Shown here: positions 9,110 to 18,560 of the stretch, in pieces
Numbering within the stretch: position 1 is the stretch's first letter
Layout: the number at the start of each line of letters is the position of its first letter
Made by a program: the position numbers and the translations under genes
Notes under the pieces: generated by a model
What the model was told of the DNA's origin: nothing
The model's database searches: none
The model's input: only the letters and a program-made list of their open reading frames with translations
Source: JAIBAJ01 sp965284645
GTDB lineage: Bacteria; Bacteroidota; Bacteroidia; JAIBAJ01
Direction: 5' to 3'
Length of the DNA stretch: 64,000 nucleotides
NCBI GenBank assembly: GCA_965284645.1
Contig: OZ260106.1
Location: forward strand, 682,001-746,000

Positions 9110-12100
9110 TTAGAAGTTAAAGATTAGACCAATGCGCACCCTTCTTGGGAGGCTATAGTTGTTCGGGTTGTTTACTTTAATACTGTACAAATCACGGAAC
9201 GATTGGGGGTCGTTCTGAGAATTGATACTGTTTTGGAACTCAGACGCAGTCAAATAACCATCATCATTCGGGTTACCAGTGTATGAATAAACATCATACA
9301 CGTTTCTGGTATTGAGGAGGTTAAGGATCTGCAAGTACAGATTAAAGGAATATTGTTTGCGTTTGTCTTCTCCCTCTCCGGCTTTTTTTCCCACTTTGAA
9401 GAAGAAGTCTTTATCTACACGTAAATCAATGTTGAAGTTAACAGGATAGCGTGAACCATTAATAGCGCCTTCCACTTGTTGGGCCACACCTCCGGAAATA
9501 TTTTGGGTTGGAGAAGGATTTCTCTTTTTTGTATAAGGAGTGCCAGAACCAATTCTGCCAATTAAGTTAAGACCTAAATTAGCTAATGGATAAACTTTTC
9601 CAATTCTAAAACCTTGATTGTTTTGAAATCTGTAATCTGTTACAATCTGAATCGTATGGCGCTGGTCAAAGTCAAGAGGCTGAGGAACTCTAAGATTTGT
9701 TCCTCCCGGAGTATTAATCAAATTAAGGCCAGAAGAAACAGTTGAACCTGTTCCATCGGCAAATTGAAGGGTATAATTTGCCCTAAGTTGGAAGTTCTCC
9801 GTTCTTCTTAACTCATAACCAATACTTAAGCCTTTAACTGTGCCAAAATCTAAATTTCCAAAAGTATTATATGTAACAGGATAAGCTTCTGCAACATTAA
9901 TAACTTGAATAAGATTTCTAATCTCTCGGTAAAATGCTGAGATATTTAACGCTGATGATTTGCTTAAAACTTGGCGGAAGCCAAGTTCGTAATCAACCGT
10001 CTTCTCTGGCTGAAGTGCCGGGTTGTTCATTGGATTATTTCTATCTTGCGCTCTAACCGTCATAAAGTAGTAATCTGATAAATCCAATCGAACACCAGTA
10101 GTAGGGCGTTTATAAAGAACATCATAGTGTGCATAAAACAAAGCATCCTCCGAAATTGGAAAAGAAAATGAAATACGTGGCATTAGATTTGTCTGGGGTT
10201 CATAATCTTTAAAAGCACTTGCACTAAGCAATTTGTTTGAAGGATCAACCAAAAAAGGTGCAATTCCAGAGGATGTCCTCAAAACCGAAGGATCAAATAT
10301 TGGGGCGCCTTGAGCATTAAACCAATCTCGTCCATTACGATAACCAACGATAGCAGTAGGATTATTTACATCATTAACGTAGACAACGTAATCACTTCCA
10401 ATGTTAGAAGGGTGAGAAACTTCTTGGTTACCCAAGGTAGACACTTCTCCAGCTTTTTTAGTTTCATAAAGCACCCAAGGATCTTTCAACACTTGTTGGT
10501 TGGCATCGAAACGGTCAACACGCAAACCTACGTTAAAGATCAAATCTTTGAAAACAAATTTATCTTGGATGTAACCAGCAAAATAAATTGGTTGGAAGGC
10601 ACCCATGGTACGTTTAAAGTTACCGTTATCATCTTTAGAAGTAAAGAAGTCATCTAAACTTGGTTTACCACCCACTTTATTACCTCCAATATCATAACCA
10701 TAATAGGAAACGTAACTATTTCCACCGTTCAACAACTCATCAGGGCTGAACCAAGAAATATCCAATTGGTCGGGAGAAAGAGTATTTACATCAATCCAAT
10801 CGGTTCCTTTTGGATCCAAACCAAGCGACTGACGTAGGTTATAATCAAAGTAGGATTGGGTTTCTTGGTTGTAGATGTAAGGGTAGCTTATGGTATCGTT
10901 GAAGTTACCATTGGCATCTAATCCAATAATTGGATTGTTTAAATCTAGCTCTGAAATATGCTTATTAACTAAACCCGAGAAAGGATTTATCAATTGCCAG
11001 AAGCCCGCTTGACTTCTAAAAGGGGTTTCATATGTGATAGCCCTATCTACACGCTGTTCATATTCGAATCCTAATGTAAAGGAATGATTCTTAATGTCAG
11101 CGGAAGCTAGACCCGTTATGCGGTATTGCTCTTGTTGTAATTTTTGATAAACACCATATTCACGACCTGTATTGTACCAAATATCATATACATTATCTGG
11201 CTGCTCTGAATTTAACAATGGACCTATTCCTTGTTGCACTTGATTCCAATTGTTGTAAAAACCATCTCTCGTATTTTGACTGTAATACTGGGTAGTGTAA
11301 TTTGCTAATAGTGGGTTAACTGTTCCAGGGGAAAATTCAAACAAAGTATCGCGGTAACTATTTTGCAGGTAACCAGATAAGCCGGTTGTTGGATCTAAAC
11401 CATACTGATACGTTTTTTCTCGATATGTTTTAAATTTTCCAACATATCCATAATCAAACAATTTATCTTTGTGATCAGCATCTTGCAAGGTTCTATTAAA
11501 TCTCTGGTAATCTATATTCAACATGTAGATTATATTTTTTACAACCGATTTACTCTCAGGATTATCGTTGAAGCGTTGGGTAATTCTAGCGTAAACTCTT
11601 GAAGTATTGTCAATTGATTCACCATTCTTTTTATAATTAAACAAAGAATTTGAATAATTATAGATTCGTCGTCTGTTTGCATCGTATGTGCCTCCTATGG
11701 TAAAATTAGTATTCTTTGTCAAATTAAAATCTATTTTTCCCGCAAGGTTAATACCGTAATATCCAACATTTTGACGAGCCTTTACTTTCTCTATATCATT
11801 TGACCTTACAAATTGAGAATTTAATAAACTTCCGCTGCTTCCAAAATCAGTTGAACGACTTACTGGATTTTGTTCTAAGTATGATAAAACATCATCCTTT
11901 ACCTTAAAAGCACCAATTGCTGAAGGATTTTGATCTCTTTCATATTTCAACTCTCCTGCAAGAAAAAACCCTATAAGCGGACGTCTTTTATCAACCTGGG
12001 TGGTATCTTTTTTTGTAACAATAGGGCCAGACAAATTAAATGCTAACAAATTATAACCATATTTATCAAATGGTTCAGATGTTACATACTCAAAACCACC

Positions 12101-12793
12101 GAAATACTTTTTAGATGGCCCTTTGGTGGTTACTGAGATAATACCAGTAGTAACATCACCATATTGAGCAGGAAGTCCACCTAATAATACTTGCACCTGC
12201 TCAATAGCCATTTGAGGCAGCGATGTCCCTCCTCGAACTTTTACCCCATCGATATATGTATCGGAGGATCCATCCCTGGAACCACGGATACTTCCTACCG
12301 AACCATCTTTTGAATAAACCCCTGCAACAGTTGTAGCTGCTGCTTCGGCCGAACGGTTAGGCATCTTTTTGAAATCATCCGATGTAATTGTAGTGGAAGT
12401 TGCACCGGCATCCTTTTCAATCAAAGGAACCTTATATTCTTGAACAACAACTTCTTTCAGGTTAACTCCACTGGTCATGGTAAAATCTTGGAATACAACC
12501 TTATCCACCATAACCACCACGTTTTTGAATACCTGTGGTTGGTAGCCTGTATAGGTGGCTTCCACGTCATATTTACCTGGAGGCAAGGATTTGATGGTAT
12601 AAAGCCCATCGAAATCAGTGGTACCACCTGTAACTAGGTTTCCATTCATTTTAATGGCCACGTTGGCAAACGGAACGGGCTCCCCTTTGTTATCCTTAAC
12701 GGTTCCTTTCAGGGTACCTGTACCGTTTTGGCCAAATACCTGACCGGCAAGGACTGCTGTCAAAGTAAGAATTAGAAGTAACTTGTTTCTCAT
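9110..12793 (-). CDS. TonB-dependent outer-membrane receptor with CarboxypepD_reg-like domain
   Basis: 1227 residues: signal peptide (ending near VFG), a carboxypeptidase-regulatory-like beta-sandwich (about 25-110, GTLKGTVKDNKGEPVPFANV), a plug domain (about 115-225, with the VQVLLGGLPAQYGDVTTGIISVTTKG segment), then a long 22-strand-type barrel ending in an aromatic residue (RRVRIGLIFNF). Receptors of this type import large ligands powered by TonB. The plug segment SVGSIRGSRDGSSDTYIDGVKVRGG is typical of receptors paired with secreted partners. First gene of a three-gene operon with the large T9SS cargo and PorV-like barrel. Substrate cannot be told from the sequence. Confidence 0.92.
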   Translation of the reverse strand: MRNKLLLILTLTAVLAGQVFGQNGTGTLKGTVKDNKGEPVPFANVAIKMNGNLVTGGTTDFDGLYTIKSLPPGKYDVEATYTGYQPQVFKNVVVMVDKVVFQDFTMTSGVNLKEVVVQEYKVPLIEKDAGATSTTITSDDFKKMPNRSAEAAATTVAGVYSKDGSVGSIRGSRDGSSDTYIDGVKVRGGTSLPQMAIEQVQVLLGGLPAQYGDVTTGIISVTTKGPSKKYFGGFEYVTSEPFDKYGYNLLAFNLSGPIVTKKDTTQVDKRRPLIGFFLAGELKYERDQNPSAIGAFKVKDDVLSYLEQNPVSRSTDFGSSGSLLNSQFVRSNDIEKVKARQNVGYYGINLAGKIDFNLTKNTNFTIGGTYDANRRRIYNYSNSLFNYKKNGESIDNTSRVYARITQRFNDNPESKSVVKNIIYMLNIDYQRFNRTLQDADHKDKLFDYGYVGKFKTYREKTYQYGLDPTTGLSGYLQNSYRDTLFEFSPGTVNPLLANYTTQYYSQNTRDGFYNNWNQVQQGIGPLLNSEQPDNVYDIWYNTGREYGVYQKLQQEQYRITGLASADIKNHSFTLGFEYEQRVDRAITYETPFRSQAGFWQLINPFSGLVNKHISELDLNNPIIGLDANGNFNDTISYPYIYNQETQSYFDYNLRQSLGLDPKGTDWIDVNTLSPDQLDISWFSPDELLNGGNSYVSYYGYDIGGNKVGGKPSLDDFFTSKDDNGNFKRTMGAFQPIYFAGYIQDKFVFKDLIFNVGLRVDRFDANQQVLKDPWVLYETKKAGEVSTLGNQEVSHPSNIGSDYVVYVNDVNNPTAIVGYRNGRDWFNAQGAPIFDPSVLRTSSGIAPFLVDPSNKLLSASAFKDYEPQTNLMPRISFSFPISEDALFYAHYDVLYKRPTTGVRLDLSDYYFMTVRAQDRNNPMNNPALQPEKTVDYELGFRQVLSKSSALNISAFYREIRNLIQVINVAEAYPVTYNTFGNLDFGTVKGLSIGYELRRTENFQLRANYTLQFADGTGSTVSSGLNLINTPGGTNLRVPQPLDFDQRHTIQIVTDYRFQNNQGFRIGKVYPLANLGLNLIGRIGSGTPYTKKRNPSPTQNISGGVAQQVEGAINGSRYPVNFNIDLRVDKDFFFKVGKKAGEGEDKRKQYSFNLYLQILNLLNTRNVYDVYSYTGNPNDDGYLTASEFQNSINSQNDPQSFRDLYSIKVNNPNNYSLPRRVRIGLIFNF

Positions 12794-12877
12794 GCAAATA
12801 GAGGTTTTCGGGATAATTCGTCTTTTTCTGAAAAAGGCGGCTAAAGTAGAAATTTTTTAGAGATATGTTAAGGTAAG

Positions 12878-13243
12878 TTAAACGGTATTTAAATTAATTC
12901 TGTTTTCAATCTGATTATAACTACCAATTAAGCATGCAAATGTTTTCAGTTCTGAGTGTCCAAAGTCAAGGCTCGTTCGGCGTTTGCTCTTTTGGATTTT
13001 AGTTGATTTCTTCTTTGTTTCCTTCATTCGTTTTCTACCTTCCTTAGTTTGGTGCTTCATATGTTCCTTTTCAGCTTTCTCTACCTGTTTATACCCTGCT
13101 TCTTTGGCTTTTTGCTGTTTCTTTTCAGCTTCAATTTGCTGCTTGCTTTTAGGTCCTCCGCTTGGCCCTTTCATATTATCTTGTGAAAATGACAAGAAAG
13201 GAATAAACAGGAGAAAAGCTAGAATTAGAGTATATGTCTTCAT
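12878..13243 (-). CDS. Small secreted Lys-rich protein
   Basis: 121 residues with a signal peptide ending near LSFSQ, then DNMKGPSGGPKSKQQIEAEKK and a highly charged helical Lys/Glu segment. Small proteins with this DNMKGPSGGPKSK start are frequent in Bacteroidota; function unknown. The last ~30 residues (RTSLDFGHSELK onward) lose the Lys-rich character, so the 3' end may have been replaced or frameshifted. It starts 3 bp after the stop of the upstream M6-like gene and is probably cotranscribed with it. Confidence 0.7.
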   Translation of the reverse strand: MKTYTLILAFLLFIPFLSFSQDNMKGPSGGPKSKQQIEAEKKQQKAKEAGYKQVEKAEKEHMKHQTKEGRKRMKETKKKSTKIQKSKRRTSLDFGHSELKTFACLIGSYNQIENRINLNTV

Positions 13244-13246
13244 GGT

Positions 13247-15478
13247 TTACTTTTTTAAAATTTTTGCCTTTTTATCTACGTAAAATTGACTTCCATCTTC
13301 TTGAACAATTTCGCCTCCTTTACGTAATATTACCTTTGCTCCTTTTTCAAGCTTAAGTGTTGAGCCCTTCTGAAGAATCAACTTACTATCCTTTTCAATA
13401 ATTAAACTTGCCTTAGGTTGAACCACCATCTTTGCGTGGGGCAAAACTGTCAATTTTGTGGATTCGGCAAACAAAGCATTTCCTTTTTCATCCTTTTTTA
13501 TTTCAAAAGGCCAGGTAACACTTGTGCCTTGGTCGAGCAAAAGTGTTTGTCCGGAACCAACCACCAAAGCATTTTGGGTTGTGTCAAAGTCATTTGGCGA
13601 CAATACAATATTTCCGCACCATCTAACATTTTCGGTAAGGGTATAATCGTCCCAACGGATTGACACCTTTACATCGCCAGTTTGGTTGATATTGTCATCC
13701 AAAATTTCAATATGAAGTCCATTGAGCCAAATAGTTCTATTCTCAAATGAATTAGGTTGACCTTTGTTTAAAGAAAATCGTTTGTACTCTAAATCCGTGG
13801 CCAGGGTGTAAACCGGAACCGGTGCCGGATTGGTACTGATAGAAATTTCGGTATGACCTGTTGCAGTGCAGAATGCATCTTCCCAATCGCCACCTCCATA
13901 AAAATCATGGATGAGGGTATCACCGATAATTTCGCTCATTCCTGTTTTGATATTATCGCCCGAGAGGATTTTTCCGTCACCGTTAAAATCTAAGAGTGTA
14001 AACAGGTCATTGTTGCCGGTAAAAGGATTGGGTTTGCTTCGGTTTTTATCGATGGGGATATTTCGATTGTTCCAGTTGCATCCGTAGCCATGGGCTTCTT
14101 GCACCCGGTCGAAATCGTAATAAAAATCGAAGTTGCCTTCCGCGGTGAAGGGGAAAAACGGACTGGCCAAGGCGTTGGGATTTTCAGATGCACCTCCATA
14201 AATTTCCATTCCTCCTTCTTTTTGATCCTTACCTACTTGAATATAGGCGTAAATTCCTGGAGTTCCAGCAGGAAATTGACCTTGTCCATTATCGGCACAA
14301 TCATCATAATACCATTCATCGAAACGACTGTTCATGCGCCGATTTTCGATCCATAGGTATTGATTTTTCACATCGCCGGACTTTTCCCAATTTATATGGG
14401 GCAATTTGATGCGAATGGCATCTCCGGAAGTGAGAAAATTCCGAAGCACATAGGTTCCACCTCTAGGAAAACTATCCAAGGTGTAATGTTCTGTGTTGAC
14501 CTCTAGACCTTGTTCGTTTAAGCAGGAAATGAGGTGTTTTTTTCTTGGATTTTTCCATTCCATCATCCAGCGGTCCCAGCCACTGCATCCTTGCATGGCG
14601 GCGAGGTGTTGCCCTGTTAAACCATACGTTGCCACTACAGCAGGAAAGGTGTGAACCCCACGGCCACCCGAACTGTGCCAGTTGTTCCCTCCAAAAATCC
14701 CATGCAGATGTTCAGCAATGGTAATAACATAGGCTGCGCGTGAAACACTCGAAGCATTAAACGAGGCAAAATTGTTAATCCCTTTGGAGTTTAGAAAAGC
14801 CGGTCCTGTGCCAGACGACACCCCGAAACCCGAATAATCGAGGGTGTTGTTATTGGTCAGAAAGCGATTGTTCCTCCAAATAATATACAACAAATCTGTT
14901 TTACCATCCGGCTTTTTAAGCTTAGCCTCCCCTTGCCGGCTCATCGACCATGCATCGAAAGCACGGAGCGGTAAACGGTGCTGGGTAAACTTGCTGCTAT
15001 CCAAACCTGGCCATTTGGCAATTTTGTCCAAAACCTGTTGCACTCCATTACCGGTTTTTACTTCCGAACAGGGAATAGTAACAGTATAAGGAAAATAATC
15101 GCCCAAAAGCAGGTATTGGCCGAAGGAAGCTTGATGGTAATAATCGGTGATGAAGCCTTTTGGTTTTTGTCCAGGTTTTAATTGCACATCGAAATACTCA
15201 CTTGCATCGGAAGGAGGCAAAGTTTGTCCTTTTGCATTTTTAGGCCAATTCCCCCCAAAGGATTGTTCTAATTTGCCCGGACAAGGTGTTGCCTCAAAAT
15301 CGACTTCAGCAAATACGACCAACACCCGCAAGGTATCGCGGGTGGGGATACTTACCCCATTTTTTATGGCCAATTGTGCTGTAGAAGTATTCATGTTCAT
15401 TAATCCTAACAAAAAACCATAACCATATAGCTTTTTGAGTTTCACTATGCAATGATAGAGCGACTTAACGAGATTCAT
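13247..15478 (-). CDS. Secreted M6-like metalloprotease homologue with altered zinc motif
   Basis: 743 residues, with an N-terminal hydrophobic export signal (about 15-35). The N-terminal half resembles secreted M6-like peptidases of Bacteroidota (RVLVVFAEVDFE; GFITDYYHQASFGQY; a zinc region followed by GGNNWHSSGG; MQGCSGWDRWMMEWKNP). In the zinc region the expected HExxH reads AEHLH: the first His is Ala, so zinc binding and peptidase activity are doubtful. EF-hand-like DFNGDGKI lies near residue 500. The C-terminus (about 675-743) is a run of short repeats (KLTVLPHAKMVVQPKASLIIEKDSKLIL) that looks like a small beta-helix. No T9SS sorting domain is visible. It may be an inactive, ligand-binding relative. 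Confidence 0.65.
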   Translation of the reverse strand: MNLVKSLYHCIVKLKKLYGYGFLLGLMNMNTSTAQLAIKNGVSIPTRDTLRVLVVFAEVDFEATPCPGKLEQSFGGNWPKNAKGQTLPPSDASEYFDVQLKPGQKPKGFITDYYHQASFGQYLLLGDYFPYTVTIPCSEVKTGNGVQQVLDKIAKWPGLDSSKFTQHRLPLRAFDAWSMSRQGEAKLKKPDGKTDLLYIIWRNNRFLTNNNTLDYSGFGVSSGTGPAFLNSKGINNFASFNASSVSRAAYVITIAEHLHGIFGGNNWHSSGGRGVHTFPAVVATYGLTGQHLAAMQGCSGWDRWMMEWKNPRKKHLISCLNEQGLEVNTEHYTLDSFPRGGTYVLRNFLTSGDAIRIKLPHINWEKSGDVKNQYLWIENRRMNSRFDEWYYDDCADNGQGQFPAGTPGIYAYIQVGKDQKEGGMEIYGGASENPNALASPFFPFTAEGNFDFYYDFDRVQEAHGYGCNWNNRNIPIDKNRSKPNPFTGNNDLFTLLDFNGDGKILSGDNIKTGMSEIIGDTLIHDFYGGGDWEDAFCTATGHTEISISTNPAPVPVYTLATDLEYKRFSLNKGQPNSFENRTIWLNGLHIEILDDNINQTGDVKVSIRWDDYTLTENVRWCGNIVLSPNDFDTTQNALVVGSGQTLLLDQGTSVTWPFEIKKDEKGNALFAESTKLTVLPHAKMVVQPKASLIIEKDSKLILQKGSTLKLEKGAKVILRKGGEIVQEDGSQFYVDKKAKILKK

Positions 15479-15551
15479 GTTATTCTAGCGGTTCTATTTT
15501 TGTTCAAAAACGAACATAAATTTCAGTTCTGATTTCAATATTTGTTCATCT

Positions 15552-16037
15552 TTGTGTTCTTCAAAATCCAACGAAAGCTTGAATAATAGTAGGTTTCCCG
15601 TACTAAATCTCCCACAACCCGAACTGGAAATTGTGGAAGAAAATTCAGAGCTAAAAGTACGTTGTTTGGTGCGTCAAAAGTATGTTGTATTGACCCCTGA
15701 GGAGTGGGTTAGGCAACATTTAATCCATTATTTGGTAGTTTATAAAGGTTATCCCCTATCGAGAATGGCCCTTGAATTTCCGCTAATGTATGGAAAAACC
15801 AACCGAAGAGCTGATATAGTATGCATTGACAAAGACAGAAACCCAGCCCTTGTGGTAGAATGCAAAGCCCCTCAGGTTGAAATCAAACAAGGCGTAATGG
15901 ATCAGGTGGCCAAATACAATACCGTAATAAAATCAGGCTTGGTAATCATTTCCAACGGATTGAAACACTTTGTAGTACAAGTAGAAAAGGATAAAGCAGG
16001 AAGTTTTCTGCCTGATATACCGGCGCATTTCGGGTAG
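15552..16037 (+). CDS. Orphan HSDR_N (type I restriction R-subunit N-terminal) domain protein
   Basis: 161 residues from a TTG start at 15552; no in-frame ATG lies upstream and the frame could begin a little further in. It matches the stand-alone HSDR_N_2 proteins common in Bacteroidota: VVLTPEEWVRQHLIHYLV, then a PD-(D/E)xK-like core RRADIVCIDKDRNPALVVECKAP (Asp, then Glu-x-Lys). In type I restriction enzymes this domain is the nuclease; no helicase, methylase or specificity gene is nearby, so restriction activity is not implied. The stop codon TAG at 16035-16037 lies inside the end of a family A repeat, so the C-terminus may have been altered by its arrival. Divergent from the M6-like gene. 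Confidence 0.75.
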   Translation: MCSSKSNESLNNSRFPVLNLPQPELEIVEENSELKVRCLVRQKYVVLTPEEWVRQHLIHYLVVYKGYPLSRMALEFPLMYGKTNRRADIVCIDKDRNPALVVECKAPQVEIKQGVMDQVAKYNTVIKSGLVIISNGLKHFVVQVEKDKAGSFLPDIPAHFG

Positions 16038-16171
16038 GGATAGCAGCGAAAAACCCACAGCGGCCTAAGCGACAGCGAAAGGCGCGAGGATTTGCAGCGA
16101 ATAGCCCGACCATTTGCCTTGCACCATGCTTGGTTTTTAGCACCCAACTGGTTTTGCAAATGGGACCCGCC
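16031..16171 (-). repeat. Family A structured repeat, copy A2
   Basis: Read on the minus strand it begins GGCGGGTCCC. Stem 1 is CCATTTGC/GCAAATGG (arms at 16156-16163 and 16110-16117), different in sequence from other copies but perfectly paired. The block that usually reads TGCTCCGTGCCTCCGCA is replaced by an unrelated segment. It overlaps the stop codon of the upstream gene. Confidence 0.75.
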
Positions 16172-16276
16172 TAAAAACCTTCATCCCAACCCTCTTTAGT
16201 TTATTGCCTTTTTTATATTAAAAGAAATCCATTCAGCTTTCGCATATGCCTTTTATCTTCGCAGCGAAAATTACCC

Positions 16277-17473
16277 ATGGCCTCCATCGACACCTACAAC
16301 TTTAGCGGCAAAAAAGCCCTTATTCGCGTTGATTTCAACGTACCTCTGCACAAAGAAACCCTTGCTGTAACCGACGATACCCGCATCAAGGCTGCGCTAC
16401 CCACCCTGCATAAAATTTTGAATGGTGGCGGGGCTGTTATTTTGATGTCGCATTTGGGTAGACCAAAAGGAGGGCCTGAAGACAAGTATTCGCTGCGACA
16501 CATTGTAGAACACTGCGCCCAATTGCTAGGGAAACCTGTGTTGTTTGCCCCTGATTGCATGGGCGACCAAACCTTAGCTATGGCCAAAGCTTTGAAGCCC
16601 GGTGAAGTTTTGCTGTTGGAAAATTTACGTTTTTATGCAGAGGAAGAAAAAGGCGACCGTGGATTTGCCGAAAAACTTTCACAGTACGGCGATGTATACG
16701 TGAACGATGCCTTTGGAACGGCCCACCGTGCCCATGCCAGCACTACGATTGTAGCGGATTTTTTTCCGAACGATAAGCTGTTTGGCTATGTGATGGAAAA
16801 CGAGGTAAAAGCTGTAGAAAAGGTGCTGAAAGGCGGCGAAAGACCAGTAACCGCCATAATTGGAGGGGCCAAAGTATCGGATAAAATTTTGATTGTAGAG
16901 AACCTCATGGACGTGGCCAACAACATCATCATTGGAGGTGGAATGGCCTATACCTTTTTTAAAGCCCAAGGAAAAAACATTGGGAAATCATTGTGCGAAG
17001 AAGACAAATTGGACGTGGCCCTGCATGTTATTGAAAAGGCAAAAACCAAGGGCGTAAACCTTTTATTACCGATTGACCATGTTGTGGCCGAAAGTTTTTC
17101 GAACGAAGCCCCGCATCAAACTTGCTCGGTAGACGAAATACCTGACGGCTGGATGGGATTGGACATTGGCGAAAAAACTATTGCCCTTTTCCGTGAAACC
17201 TTATTGAACTCCAAAACCATTTTGTGGAACGGACCGATGGGTGTATTTGAGATGGAAAACTTTGCCAATGGAACCATTTCGATAGCCAAAACCGTAGCCG
17301 AGGCCACCCAAACCAAAGCGGCTTTTTCGTTGGTAGGCGGAGGCGATTCGGTAGCGGCAGTAAACCGTTTTGGCTTGTCGGATAAAGTTAGTTATGTGAG
17401 TACCGGAGGCGGCGCCATGTTGGAATACTTAGAAGGAAAAGTATTGCCCGGCGTAAAAGCAATTTTGGGATAA
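16277..17473 (+). CDS. pgk: Phosphoglycerate kinase
   Basis: 398 residues, the full family length. It interconverts 1,3-bisphosphoglycerate plus ADP with 3-phosphoglycerate plus ATP in cytosolic glycolysis. Visible signatures: KKALIRVDFNVPL at the N-terminus, MSHLGRPKG, LLLENLRFYAEE, NDAFGTAHRAHAST, IIGGAKVSDKI, and GGGDSVAAV near the C-terminus for nucleotide binding. A TATCTTCG promoter-like box lies at 16254-16261. The next gene follows after 12 bp and may be cotranscribed. Confidence 0.98.
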   Translation: MASIDTYNFSGKKALIRVDFNVPLHKETLAVTDDTRIKAALPTLHKILNGGGAVILMSHLGRPKGGPEDKYSLRHIVEHCAQLLGKPVLFAPDCMGDQTLAMAKALKPGEVLLLENLRFYAEEEKGDRGFAEKLSQYGDVYVNDAFGTAHRAHASTTIVADFFPNDKLFGYVMENEVKAVEKVLKGGERPVTAIIGGAKVSDKILIVENLMDVANNIIIGGGMAYTFFKAQGKNIGKSLCEEDKLDVALHVIEKAKTKGVNLLLPIDHVVAESFSNEAPHQTCSVDEIPDGWMGLDIGEKTIALFRETLLNSKTILWNGPMGVFEMENFANGTISIAKTVAEATQTKAAFSLVGGGDSVAAVNRFGLSDKVSYVSTGGGAMLEYLEGKVLPGVKAILG

Positions 17474-17485
17474 TTCATCCAATTT

Positions 17486-18547
17486 ATGGCAGCATTTATC
17501 AATGGTTTAGGAAATATTTCGGCCCAAAAAACCTGGGACAACACCCAATTTTTGGATGAAATTGTAGAATACAAGGACAATTATTTAAAATCGGTTGATC
17601 CGGATTATAAGGAATACATTAATCCTGTAGCCATTCGGCGGATGAGCCATGTGATAAAAATGGGTATTGCTTCGGCCAAAATCTGTTTGAAAGATGCCGA
17701 CTTAGCTATGCCCGATGCCATTATCACCGGAACAGGTTTTGGGTGTATTGAAGATACAGAGAAGTTTCTCATACAGGTGATTGACCAGGCCGAGGAGCAA
17801 CTCAACCCAACGGCCTTTATGCAAAGCACCCACAATGCTGTGAACGGGCAATTGGCCATTATTTTGGGCTGCAAAAACTACAACTTTACTTATTGCCAGC
17901 GGGGTTTCTCGTTCGAAAACGCCTTGTTGGATGCTTATTTACAGTGTATAGAAAAGCCCCAGGCTCAGCTGTTGGTGGGAGGATTCGACGAAATTTCGCC
18001 CAATTATTATAAGGTAAACGACCGCATCAACATGTGGAAAAAGGAGGGCATTTCCAATTTAGACCTCCTTTCTTACAAAACCGAGGGCACTATTGCGGGC
18101 GAATTTTCCGCTTATTTTGTTATCGGCAACAAGCCCACAGCCAATTGTTATGCTGAGTTAAAGGCTTTACAAACCTTTTATAAGCCTAACGATGCAAAGG
18201 AATTGGTGGGCGACATACAGCAATTTGCCGAACGCCATGCCTGTTTACAACCCGATGTAGTGATTTATGGTTACAGCGGCGACATTACCGAAGATTTTTG
18301 GATGGATGCCGTGCGTGAAGGCCTGTTTTCGGATATTCCGGGGGCCTATTACAAGCATTTGTGTGGCGAACATTACACCGCTTCGGCTTGGGCTACCTGG
18401 CTGGGTGCCAAAGCTTTGAAGGAAAACCGCCTACCCGAAATTGCCATGCTTCCGGGTTCGGAGCAGCCAAAGCAGGTTCGCAAGGTGTTGTTGGTAAACA
18501 ATTACCGGGGCCGTAACTTTTCAGCTATTTTATTGGAAGGTTTATAA
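17486..18547 (+). CDS. Beta-ketoacyl synthase-like protein
   Basis: 353 residues with a thiolase-fold ketosynthase pattern. The candidate nucleophile Cys is in NFTYCQRGFSFENAL, at the position of the canonical TACxSG motif, and the C-terminal His in CGEHYTASAWATWLGAKAL matches the GHxxGAxG motif. The usual first catalytic His (HGTGT) is not seen; that region reads YGYSGDITEDFW. Ketosynthase-like proteins of this shorter kind occur in the aryl-polyene/flexirubin pigment gene sets of Bacteroidota, but no other such gene is present here, so the pathway is uncertain. It follows pgk by 12 bp and is followed at once by family A copy A3. Confidence 0.62.
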   Translation: MAAFINGLGNISAQKTWDNTQFLDEIVEYKDNYLKSVDPDYKEYINPVAIRRMSHVIKMGIASAKICLKDADLAMPDAIITGTGFGCIEDTEKFLIQVIDQAEEQLNPTAFMQSTHNAVNGQLAIILGCKNYNFTYCQRGFSFENALLDAYLQCIEKPQAQLLVGGFDEISPNYYKVNDRINMWKKEGISNLDLLSYKTEGTIAGEFSAYFVIGNKPTANCYAELKALQTFYKPNDAKELVGDIQQFAERHACLQPDVVIYGYSGDITEDFWMDAVREGLFSDIPGAYYKHLCGEHYTASAWATWLGAKALKENRLPEIAMLPGSEQPKQVRKVLLVNNYRGRNFSAILLEGL

Positions 18548-18560
18548 TTCTTTTTTTGGG

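Noticed and set aside
15490..15525. GTTCAAAAACGAAC as an operator between divergent genes
   Set aside because: A single short inverted repeat without a second copy or a linked regulator gene; could be chance.
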